Source: an uncultured Pelagibacteraceae bacterium
GTDB lineage: Bacteria > Pseudomonadota > Alphaproteobacteria > Pelagibacterales > Pelagibacteraceae
Assembly: GCA_902583645.1 (NCBI GenBank)
Contig: CACHWQ010000012.1
Location: forward strand, 1 to 33,399
Direction: 5' to 3'
DNA length: 33,399 nucleotides
The translations under genes were made by a program, and so were the position numbers. The notes under the pieces were generated by a model, which searched no databases, was not told the DNA's origin, and saw nothing but the letters and a program-made list of their open reading frames with translations. Below, piece after piece: positions 17,856-25,334 of the stretch (the first letter of the stretch is position 1; each line of letters starts with the position of its first letter).

Positions 17856-19082
17856 ATGCACGATATATTAAAAAAAGTAAGATTTTCAATAAAGCCAACT
17901 AAGATAAATGGTGGAAATGAAGTAGAGTTAGCAAGAACTCTCCCTATTCATCCTCTTACCTATCAAGAACTGCCTTATGATCCTGAGTATTCACATTATG
18001 CTGGGCGACTTACTACAGAAAAATTATCAAATGCAACTCCTGAACAAATGTATTGGAAAACAAGAAAAGAAATAATTTTAAGACATACAGGAGAATATCC
18101 TTATGAAATATCAGGTCCAGACTCTTTGAAATTTCTAGAAAAAATTTTTCCTAGAAATATTTCAAAAATAAAAATTGGTAGATGTTCTTATCAGTTTGCG
18201 TGCTACCATGATGGGGGAATGATTACTGATGGAATTTTATTAAGATTAGAAGAGAATAAGTTTTGGTTTGCTCAAGCTGATGGTGATCTTTTTTCATGGT
18301 ACAAAGCAAATGCTGAGGGTTTCAATTTAAAAATATCTGATCCAAATGTTTGGATTAGTCAAATACAAGGTCCGAAATCAATGGAACTTTTATCAAAATT
18401 AATAAAAGAAGATATTGCAAAAAAATGGAGCTACTTTGATTGCAAAGAAGTAACAATTTTAGATGAAAAGATTATAATTAGTAGAACTGGATTTACAAAC
18501 GAACTTGGATGGGAGATTTATTTTAGACCTGAAAATAATGCTGAGAAAGTTGGTGATTTAATTCTATCAGAGGGGAAAAAAATGGGTATGATTTTAACAG
18601 CCACCCCATCTTTTAGAGGAAGAAGAATTGAGGCAGGTCTTCTTTCAGCAGGACAAGACTTTGATAAGAATACAAATCCTTTTTCGGTTGGACTTGGTAA
18701 ATTTGTTGATTTAGATAAAAAAGATTTTATTGGAAAGAACGCACTATCAAATGTTGAAAAAAAATGCAGAACATGGGGCCTTAGAATTAAAGAAAATGTG
18801 GCTTTAAAAGGTGAAAATATTTTCTCTAATAATAAAGTAATCGGAAGAGTTACATCAAGCACCTGGTCACCATTTCAAGTTTGTGGTGTTGCAATTATTC
18901 ATTTAAATAGTGATCAATTTGGACCTGACTCAATAATTGATGTGATGTGTTCAGATGGAAAAATGTATAAAGGTGAAATCTGCAGCCTGCCAATGTATGA
19001 TAAAAAAAATGAGATAGTTCGCGGCCTAATAAAAAATATACCAAACGAACCAGATCCTTGGCCAGGAGTTCAAACAAAATAG
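17856..19082 (+). CDS. GcvT-family (aminomethyltransferase-like) folate-dependent demethylase, substrate unknown
   Basis: About 408 residues, of the GcvT/DmdA/LigM fold. I prefer the ATG at 17856 over an in-frame TTG at 17841. An N-terminal extension of roughly 70 residues (PIHPLTYQELPYDPEYSHYAG) precedes the folate-binding core, where YEISGPDSLKFLEKIFPRN, YHDGGMITDGILLRL, WISQIQGPKSMELL and ISRTGFTNELGWEIYFRP are typical. The C-terminal GcvT_C barrel includes DFIGKNAL and VTSSTWSP. Such proteins move a methyl or methylene group from a donor to tetrahydrofolate. The glycine-cleavage partners are absent and it leads a catabolic cluster, so an N-, S- or O-demethylase of a small methylated compound is more likely than GcvT itself. 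Confidence 0.8.
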   Translation: MHDILKKVRFSIKPTKINGGNEVELARTLPIHPLTYQELPYDPEYSHYAGRLTTEKLSNATPEQMYWKTRKEIILRHTGEYPYEISGPDSLKFLEKIFPRNISKIKIGRCSYQFACYHDGGMITDGILLRLEENKFWFAQADGDLFSWYKANAEGFNLKISDPNVWISQIQGPKSMELLSKLIKEDIAKKWSYFDCKEVTILDEKIIISRTGFTNELGWEIYFRPENNAEKVGDLILSEGKKMGMILTATPSFRGRRIEAGLLSAGQDFDKNTNPFSVGLGKFVDLDKKDFIGKNALSNVEKKCRTWGLRIKENVALKGENIFSNNKVIGRVTSSTWSPFQVCGVAIIHLNSDQFGPDSIIDVMCSDGKMYKGEICSLPMYDKKNEIVRGLIKNIPNEPDPWPGVQTK

Positions 19083-19091
19083 TTTCTTTAA

Positions 19092-19790
19092 ATGAATACT
19101 GTTGAGAAAAAAATTATATCCATAGGAGGAGGTGGGTTCACTCATCAAACTGATAAAATTATAGATGAATTTGTAATTAATCAAAAAAATAATAGAAAAA
19201 TCAAATTTGGTTTTTTACCAACAGCAAGCAAAGATAATATAAATAAAATTAAGCTATTTTATGAGGAATTAAAAAAATATGATCTTGAACTATCTCACTT
19301 CGAACTTTGTTCAAAAGTAAAAAGTTTCTCAAATTGGATAATGGATCAAGATATAATTTATGTTGGGGGAGGAAACACTAATTTCATGCTAGATTTATGG
19401 CAGCAAAATAAATTATATAAAAATTTTGAAGATGCTTATAACTCAGGTATTATTTTATCGGGTGTTAGTGCTGGTGCTGTTTGTTGGTTCGAATGGATAT
19501 TGACAGACTCTTTGGGAAATGGATACAAACCTCTCAAGGGAATGAACTTTATATCAGGAAGTTGTACGCCCCACGCGTCTGAAAAAAATAGAATTGATGA
19601 ATTCGAATTTAATATAAAGAATAAAAAAATACCTTCTGGTATAGCTATTGATGATGGAGTTGCTGTCCTATTCATAGACGGTAAACCAAATTCTGTTTGT
19701 TCATCAAGCAAAAATGCAAATGCATATTTTATTGATGATAATAATAATAGAATTGTATTAAATGATCATATAAAAAAAACTAATGAATAA
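19092..19790 (+). CDS. Peptidase S51 (dipeptidase E / cyanophycinase)-like protein
   Basis: A 232-residue class-I glutamine-amidotransferase-like fold. The nucleophile elbow GVSAGAV places Ser126; YVGGGNT (90-96) and TPHAS (His161) are the other S51 signatures, so a Ser-His catalytic pair is present. Peptidase E cleaves aspartyl dipeptides, while cyanophycinases and related amidases share the fold. In this metabolic cluster it may hydrolyse an amide-linked intermediate or conjugate rather than act as a general peptidase; that is inference. It begins 9 bases after the GcvT-like stop and overlaps the FMN-dehydrogenase start by 8 bases. Confidence 0.82.
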   Translation: MNTVEKKIISIGGGGFTHQTDKIIDEFVINQKNNRKIKFGFLPTASKDNINKIKLFYEELKKYDLELSHFELCSKVKSFSNWIMDQDIIYVGGGNTNFMLDLWQQNKLYKNFEDAYNSGIILSGVSAGAVCWFEWILTDSLGNGYKPLKGMNFISGSCTPHASEKNRIDEFEFNIKNKKIPSGIAIDDGVAVLFIDGKPNSVCSSSKNANAYFIDDNNNRIVLNDHIKKTNE

Positions 19791-20940
19791 TATCTTTCCA
19801 AGTAAAAGAATTCACAGTGTTGAGGATGCACGTAATTTAGCTCGTAAAAGAATGCCTAGAATGATGTTTGATTTTGTTGATGGATCATCGGGAGATGAAA
19901 AATTATGCGAAAATAATAGTAAAGCCCTAGACCAAATTAGACTTCAGCCGCGCGTTCTTAGAAATGTAGAAAAAAGAAAAATACATAAAAGTTTTTTAGG
20001 CTCTGAATATGATCAGCCATTTGGTTTTGCTCCTATGGGAATGTGTAATCTAACTTGGCCAGGGGCAGACAGAATGTTAGCAAAAGAAAGCGTAAATAAT
20101 AATATACCCATGTGTGTATCAATGGCATCATCAACATCATTAGAAAAAATGTATGATCTTTCTAAAGGAAATTGCTGGTTGCAATTATATAATTTTCAAG
20201 ATGAGGAATTTTTAATGGAACTTTTAGATAGAGGTCATCAAACAGGTTATAAAGTTGCAATTCTTACAGTTGATGTTCCTATACAATTTAGAAGAGCGAA
20301 AGATAATAAGAATGGCTTTACTGTACCGTTTAATTTAGGTCCAAAACAATTTTTTGATTTTGCTACACATCCACTTTGGTCAATAAGCACACTTCTAAAT
20401 GGGATTCCCAAACCAATGAACTATGAAACATCAAAGAAAGGAAATAAGTTTAATAGAAGTGAAAGTAGAGGATCTACTGATTGGAATACATTAAAAAGAG
20501 TGAGAGAGAAATGGAAGGGAAAATTAATTATAAAAGGCGTGATGTCCACTGAGGATGCTATTAAAATTAAAGAGGAAGGTTCTGATGCTATACAAGTTTC
20601 AAATCATGGTGGAAGACAATTGGATAGCTCAACAGCATCAATAGAGGCGCTTCCTTTAATAAGAAATTCCTTAGGAAAAGATTTTCCAATCATATTTGAT
20701 AGCGGTATTAGAGGTGGTAGTGATATTGTTAGAGCTTTAGCTCTTGGAGCTGATTACACAATGGTTGGGAGACCTTTGATGTATGGTATTGGAGCTGACG
20801 GTGCTAATGGATTAAGAAGAATAATTGATATAATTAAAGAGGAAGTTAGTACAGCCTTGGGATTAGTAGGTTTAAATGATATAAAAGATATATCTTCAGA
20901 TATTATAGCTGAGAGATTTATAAGTGAATTAAAATATTAA
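19783..20940 (+). CDS. FMN-dependent alpha-hydroxyacid dehydrogenase/oxidase (LldD/GlcO/MdlB family)
   Basis: A 385-residue (beta/alpha)8 flavoprotein of the family that oxidises L-2-hydroxyacids (lactate, glycolate, mandelate) to 2-oxoacids. The active-site motif QVSNHGGRQLD gives catalytic His275 and carboxylate-binding Arg278; Lys251 (LIIKGV) and Tyr136 (LQLYNF) are also in place, as is the FMN-phosphate region FDSGIRGGSD with MVGRPLMYG. The N-terminal substrate-binding Tyr of the usual FDY or YYxxGA motif appears to be Phe31 (FDFVDGSSGDE), an unusual change that may alter the substrate. No membrane anchor is evident. It overlaps the S51 gene and is one base before the ThDP enzyme. Confidence 0.88.
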   Translation: MNNIFPSKRIHSVEDARNLARKRMPRMMFDFVDGSSGDEKLCENNSKALDQIRLQPRVLRNVEKRKIHKSFLGSEYDQPFGFAPMGMCNLTWPGADRMLAKESVNNNIPMCVSMASSTSLEKMYDLSKGNCWLQLYNFQDEEFLMELLDRGHQTGYKVAILTVDVPIQFRRAKDNKNGFTVPFNLGPKQFFDFATHPLWSISTLLNGIPKPMNYETSKKGNKFNRSESRGSTDWNTLKRVREKWKGKLIIKGVMSTEDAIKIKEEGSDAIQVSNHGGRQLDSSTASIEALPLIRNSLGKDFPIIFDSGIRGGSDIVRALALGADYTMVGRPLMYGIGADGANGLRRIIDIIKEEVSTALGLVGLNDIKDISSDIIAERFISELKY

Positions 20941-20941
20941 A

Positions 20942-22684
20942 ATGTCAGAAAAAAAAATAAGAGGTGGGTCTCTAATTGCAAGAGCTTTAAGAGATAAAGG
21001 AATAGAAAATGTTTTCACTCTCTCAGGTGGTTTTTGTAATCCTGCTTTAGAAGGATTAATGGAATGTCAAATAGATGTAATAAATTGCCCACATGAACAG
21101 ATTGCAGGGCACCTTGCTGATGGACACACAAGAATTTCTAGAAAGCCTACTGTATGTCTAGTTGGGCCAGAGGGATTTGCAAACGCTGTTCCATCTATGA
21201 TGGAAGCTTGGGGAGAAAGATCTCCCGTGATTTTTATAACTGGATCAAGTAGTTTAAGAAGACAGGGGGCAGGAGGATTTAAAGAAATTGATGATGTCAA
21301 GATCGCTGAACCATTAACTAAATATAGCGCAAGTATTACTGATGGAAATAGAATTCGTGAATTTGTAGATAAAGCTTATTTAATAGCAACAAACGGTTAC
21401 CCGGGAGCAGTTCACTTAAGTGTACCTGTAGATATTATGTTTTCATCTTTTCCTGAAAACGCAGGATTAGAGGAAAGACCTTTTTCTCAATCAAAAAAAA
21501 CAAAGAATATTGCATGGCCAGATCCCAACCAAATGAGTGAAGTTTTAAAATTAGCTTCGAATTCCAAAAAACCGATGCTTATCGGTGGGCATGGTGTTTG
21601 GTGGTCAGGTTCTGAAAAAAAATTAGAAGCAACAGGCCAAAATTTAAATATTCCAATTTTTAATGTTCCATACCATCAAAAACTTTTAGGAGAAGAAGCT
21701 AAATCATACATGGGATTAGCAGACATACACCAATATCCTCCTTCAAAATTTGCATTTGATGAATCAGATTTAATTTTAATGGTTGGGACGAGGCTTGATA
21801 ATCAGATGAATTTTGGCAATCCCCCTTTATTTCCTAAATCTACCAAAATTGTTTGTATAAATGGTTCTCATGAAGAAATCGAATTAAATAGAGCTGCAGA
21901 TATTAATATGCTGTGTGATCCAGGGGTATTTTTAGATACTTTAAATAAATTAAAAGTAAATAATAAATGGAATTTAGACAATAAATGGATTGAGCAAAAC
22001 ATATCAGAAAAAAAGAAATGGATTGATAAATCTTTAAAAGAGCTTGAGAAAGAAACAATCGATGCAAAAAAAAACGGTGGTAAAATCCATCCTCTCCAGT
22101 TAGCCTTAGATGTACAAGATGTAATGAAAGACAATGATTGGTTGGTAATTGATGGTGGAAATACTCATTTTTGGTCTGAAATAGCAATTAATATTGCTGG
22201 TCATAAAGGAAAAAAACTTGGTGGTATTTTACATCCTGGAACTTTTAGTATGCTGGGTGTTGGAGTTCCATTTGCACTTTCTGCAAAAAATCTAAATCCA
22301 AAATCAAATGTAGTATTGATAAGTGGTGATGGTGCTTTTTTATCTGGAGGCTTATCTATTGAAGCAGCTTTCCAAGAAAATAAACCCATAGTAGTTGTAA
22401 TAGATAATAATGGAGGATTAGATTGTATTTCTCAACAACAAGAAAGATTGTTTGAAAGTGGAAAACATTTTGCAACTGATTTTAGAGATATTCCCTTTCA
22501 TAAGATATTTGAAGGATTTGGAGGTCATGGGGAGCTTGTTCTAAAAAGAGAAGAGCTTGCACCAGCACTGAAAAGAGCTCTGGAAAGTGGAAAAACTGCA
22601 TGTGTGAATGTAAAAGCTAAAGGAGTTATCAGCCCGATTGTATCTGCAGTAAGTAATAAAAGAGATAAAGCATCAATTGAATAA
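20942..22684 (+). CDS. Thiamine-diphosphate-dependent enzyme (acetolactate synthase / oxalyl-CoA decarboxylase superfamily)
   Basis: A 580-residue protein with the three domains of the POX/ALS superfamily: the N-terminal pyrimidine-binding domain (catalytic Glu52 in CPHEQIAGHLADGHTR), a central TPP_enzyme_M domain (about 195-330, with PMLIGGHGVWWSG), and the C-terminal pyrophosphate-binding domain with GDGAFLSGG...DNNGG, the Mg-ThDP motif, near residue 460. Such enzymes decarboxylate 2-oxoacids, cleave 2-hydroxyacyl-CoA or join C-C bonds. Directly after an FMN 2-hydroxyacid dehydrogenase, a 2-oxoacid decarboxylase or carboligase step is attractive, as in mandelate dehydrogenase plus benzoylformate decarboxylase. 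Biosynthetic acetolactate synthase is unlikely because no IlvH regulatory subunit or ilvC is adjacent. Confidence 0.85.
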   Translation: MSEKKIRGGSLIARALRDKGIENVFTLSGGFCNPALEGLMECQIDVINCPHEQIAGHLADGHTRISRKPTVCLVGPEGFANAVPSMMEAWGERSPVIFITGSSSLRRQGAGGFKEIDDVKIAEPLTKYSASITDGNRIREFVDKAYLIATNGYPGAVHLSVPVDIMFSSFPENAGLEERPFSQSKKTKNIAWPDPNQMSEVLKLASNSKKPMLIGGHGVWWSGSEKKLEATGQNLNIPIFNVPYHQKLLGEEAKSYMGLADIHQYPPSKFAFDESDLILMVGTRLDNQMNFGNPPLFPKSTKIVCINGSHEEIELNRAADINMLCDPGVFLDTLNKLKVNNKWNLDNKWIEQNISEKKKWIDKSLKELEKETIDAKKNGGKIHPLQLALDVQDVMKDNDWLVIDGGNTHFWSEIAINIAGHKGKKLGGILHPGTFSMLGVGVPFALSAKNLNPKSNVVLISGDGAFLSGGLSIEAAFQENKPIVVVIDNNGGLDCISQQQERLFESGKHFATDFRDIPFHKIFEGFGGHGELVLKREELAPALKRALESGKTACVNVKAKGVISPIVSAVSNKRDKASIE

Positions 22685-22687
22685 TCA

Positions 22688-23023
22688 ATGGCAATAGTTT
22701 CATCACACCTATTAAGTTCAACTGATGGCTCACATGCTTCAGGTGTAAAAGTAATTATTAATCAGATTAAAAAAAATGGATCAAGAAAAATGATTTTTCG
22801 ATCTAAGACAGACAGAAATGGGAGAATTTCTAAACAATTTTCTATTACAAAAAAAGATGCTTCTTTAAAATATGAAATTATTTTTAATCTTCAAAATTAT
22901 TATAAAAAAAAAACTAATGTTACAGATATCGTAATCAAGTTTAAGATGAAAAATCCTAAAAAAAAGTATCATATTCCTGTTATAATTGCGCCTAACGGGT
23001 ATTCTGTATGGTGGTCAAAATAG
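22688..23023 (+). CDS. Transthyretin-like (5-hydroxyisourate hydrolase family) protein with altered C-terminus
   Basis: A 111-residue protein that aligns by eye with HIU hydrolases over its whole length: SSHLLSSTDGSHASGVKV at the start, TDRNGRIS in the centre and KKYHIPVIIAPNGYS near the end. Three catalytic positions are kept (His7, Arg46, His95). The family's C-terminal tetrapeptide YRGS, which completes the active site, is absent; the protein ends SVWWSK. HIU hydrolase works in urate breakdown, but no uricase, OHCU decarboxylase or allantoinase is near. It sits 3 bases after the ThDP gene and 4 bases before the DmdA-like gene, so it belongs to this pathway and may hydrolyse a different cyclic ureide or lactam. 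Confidence 0.75.
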   Translation: MAIVSSHLLSSTDGSHASGVKVIINQIKKNGSRKMIFRSKTDRNGRISKQFSITKKDASLKYEIIFNLQNYYKKKTNVTDIVIKFKMKNPKKKYHIPVIIAPNGYSVWWSK

Positions 23024-23027
23024 TTAG

Positions 23028-24191
23028 ATGAGAAAAACAACAGTTAATCAATCAAGAAACATTAAATTAAATATGTCAAGACGTATAAGACGAACACCTT
23101 TTACAGATAAAGTCGAAAAATTAGGTGTATCAGATTTTACTGTTGTCAATCATATGCTTTTGCCCAAAGGTTTTAGAAAAAATGTAGAAGAAGACTATTG
23201 GCATCTTAGCAAACATGTTCAGCTATGGGATGTATCGTGTCAAAGACAAGTTCAAATATCAGGCAAGGATTCATTTAACCTTATTCAAAAATTAACACCA
23301 AGACCATTAAATAAAATGGAAACTGGAAAATGTTTTTATATTCCAATCTTAAATGAAGAAGGCGGAATGATTAATGATCCTGTTCTACTTAAGCTGGACG
23401 ATGACATGTTTTGGATATCTATTGCTGACTCTGATATATTGCTTTGGGCTAACGGTATTGCAATCGGTTTAGGTTTGGATGTTAAAATAAAAGAACCAGA
23501 TGTCTACCCATTAGCAGTGCAAGGACCAAAATCTGAAGATTTACTTGTATCTATTTTTGGAGAAGAGATCAGAAAGATAAAGTTTTTTAATTTTAGAATA
23601 TTCGATTTTATGGGAACAAAACAAATAATAGCAAGATCTGGTTACAGCAAACAAGACGGATTTGAAATTTATTTTAAAGGTTTTGAAAAATACTTTGATA
23701 GTAAGGACTTGGGAGAAAAACTTTGGGATACAATTTGGAAAGCTGGAAAAAAATTTAATATTTCTCCAGGATGTCCAAATTTGATAGACAGAATTGAGGG
23801 AGGATTAATGTCATATGGAAATGATTTTACTATAGAAAATAACCCTTACGAATGTAATTTAGAACAGTATTGTAAATTTGATAAACATGATTTTATTGGA
23901 AAAAAGGCTCTTGAAAAGATTAAAAAAAGTGGATTGAAACAAAAAATGCGTGGCATAGTGTTTACTGGCAAACCCTATAAACCTAACGGTAAGCTTTTGC
24001 CAGTGCTATCGCCTAACAAAAAAATTATTGGACGTATTACATCTGGAATTTTCTCACCAAGATTAAAAAAAAATATAGGTCTTTCAATGATTTCAAAAGA
24101 TTATTGGAGAGAAAATGACAAAGTTTTAGTAGAAACTTTAGATGGCAAACTAGTAAAAGGTACTATTACCTCTTTGCCATTTCCAAAATAA
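23028..24191 (+). CDS. DmdA-like folate-dependent demethylase (DMSP demethylase family)
   Basis: A 387-residue GcvT-fold protein with strong resemblance, from memory, to marine DmdA: RRTPFTDKVEKLGV, WDVSCQRQVQISGKD, ISIADSDILLW, PLAVQGPKSEDLL, IARSGYSKQDGFEIY and CPNLIDRIEGGLMSYGND. DmdA transfers a methyl from dimethylsulfoniopropionate to tetrahydrofolate, giving methylmercaptopropionate. No dmdB, dmdC or dmdD lies nearby, and the cluster has another GcvT-family gene, so it may instead be a paralogue acting on another S- or N-methyl compound. ATG at 23028 is used; the internal ATG at 23073 (MSRRIRRTPF) matches known DmdA starts better and is a fair alternative. Confidence 0.78.
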   Translation: MRKTTVNQSRNIKLNMSRRIRRTPFTDKVEKLGVSDFTVVNHMLLPKGFRKNVEEDYWHLSKHVQLWDVSCQRQVQISGKDSFNLIQKLTPRPLNKMETGKCFYIPILNEEGGMINDPVLLKLDDDMFWISIADSDILLWANGIAIGLGLDVKIKEPDVYPLAVQGPKSEDLLVSIFGEEIRKIKFFNFRIFDFMGTKQIIARSGYSKQDGFEIYFKGFEKYFDSKDLGEKLWDTIWKAGKKFNISPGCPNLIDRIEGGLMSYGNDFTIENNPYECNLEQYCKFDKHDFIGKKALEKIKKSGLKQKMRGIVFTGKPYKPNGKLLPVLSPNKKIIGRITSGIFSPRLKKNIGLSMISKDYWRENDKVLVETLDGKLVKGTITSLPFPK

Positions 24192-24209
24192 ATATATATA
24201 TAGGTAAAT

Positions 24210-25334
24210 ATGTTTAAACCAGTAATTGTTGGATATGCACGTTCACCTTTCACTATGGCTAGGAAAGGTGCTCTTATTGATATTAAACCAGTAAATTTAT
24301 TATCTGAAGTAGTAAAAAATTTAGTTTCTAAAACAAAAATTAATAAAGAGGATATTGAAGATATTGTTGTCGGTTGTGCCTTTCAAGTAGGTGAACAATG
24401 TTTCAATATTGGAAAATTAGTTACTTTTCTAGCAGATATGAATATTAAAACCTCAGGTATGACGGTTGATAGATGGTGTGGATCTTCAATGGAGGCAATC
24501 CATATAGCGGCAGGTAAAATTGCAATGGGATCAGGTAAAGTTTTTATTTGTGGTGGAGTAGAAAGCATGTCTAGAGTAAATACTGGATTTGACCCCGTTC
24601 CATATCCTTTTACTGAAAAAGAAAACCCCCACGTATATTTTTCAATGGGTACTACAGCCGAAAATGTTGCAAAAAAATTTAATATTTCAAGAGAAGAACA
24701 ACAAAAATTTGCAATATCAAGTCATAACAAAGCACATGAGGCTCAAAAAAATGGAAAGTTAACTGAGGAAATAATTACAATAGGTCAATGTAAAATAGAT
24801 GGAAATATCAGGCCCAATAGTACTCAAGAAAAATTAGATCAATTAAAACTTGCTTTTGATCCTAAAGGAACAGTCACTGCAGCAACATCATCACCGTTGA
24901 CTGATGGAGCAGCAGCAACAATAATTTGTGAAGAAAATTATGCAAAAGAAAATAATCTTGATATCTTGGGTAGAATAATTTCTACAGCTGTTGAAGGCTG
25001 TGATCCAGATTATATGGGACTTGGTCCAATAGGCGCATCAAAAAAAGCACTTAAGCGTGCAGATTTATCAATTGATAAAATTGATATTTTTGAACTAAAC
25101 GAGGCTTTTGCATCACAATCTTTAGCTTGTATAAAAGATTTAGGTATTGATCAAAAAAAAGTTAACATTGATGGAGGAGCTTTAGCTTTAGGTCATCCAC
25201 TCGGAGCTACTGGAGCAAGAATAACTGGAAAAGCTGCCGATTTACTAAGAAGAGAAAATAAAAAATTTGCACTTTCAACACAATGTATTGGACTTGGAAT
25301 GGGAATTGCTACTGTAATTGAGTCGGTAAATTAA
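24210..25334 (+). CDS. Thiolase (acetyl-CoA acetyltransferase family)
   Basis: A 374-residue thiolase-fold enzyme. The nucleophile Cys90 lies in DRWCGSSMEAI; NEAFASQ, the His in GGALALGHPLGATGARI (about 329) and the second Cys in STQCIGLGMG (about 359) complete the catalytic set. It either cleaves 3-ketoacyl-CoA to acetyl-CoA or condenses two acetyl-CoA. It is somewhat shorter than the usual 390 residues but no motif is missing. It is the last gene of the plus-strand cluster and stops one base before the end of the convergent permease gene. The acetoacetyl-CoA synthetase at the right edge would supply acetoacetyl-CoA as a possible substrate. Confidence 0.92.
   Translation: MFKPVIVGYARSPFTMARKGALIDIKPVNLLSEVVKNLVSKTKINKEDIEDIVVGCAFQVGEQCFNIGKLVTFLADMNIKTSGMTVDRWCGSSMEAIHIAAGKIAMGSGKVFICGGVESMSRVNTGFDPVPYPFTEKENPHVYFSMGTTAENVAKKFNISREEQQKFAISSHNKAHEAQKNGKLTEEIITIGQCKIDGNIRPNSTQEKLDQLKLAFDPKGTVTAATSSPLTDGAAATIICEENYAKENNLDILGRIISTAVEGCDPDYMGLGPIGASKKALKRADLSIDKIDIFELNEAFASQSLACIKDLGIDQKKVNIDGGALALGHPLGATGARITGKAADLLRRENKKFALSTQCIGLGMGIATVIESVN

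Noticed and set aside
17841..17856. TTG start at 17841 for the first GcvT-like gene
   Set aside because: An in-frame ATG follows 15 bases later and the extra residues (MLLNN) match nothing expected.
20942..22684. Acetolactate synthase IlvB call
   Set aside because: No regulatory subunit or ilvC neighbour, and the setting is catabolic; only the superfamily can be supported.
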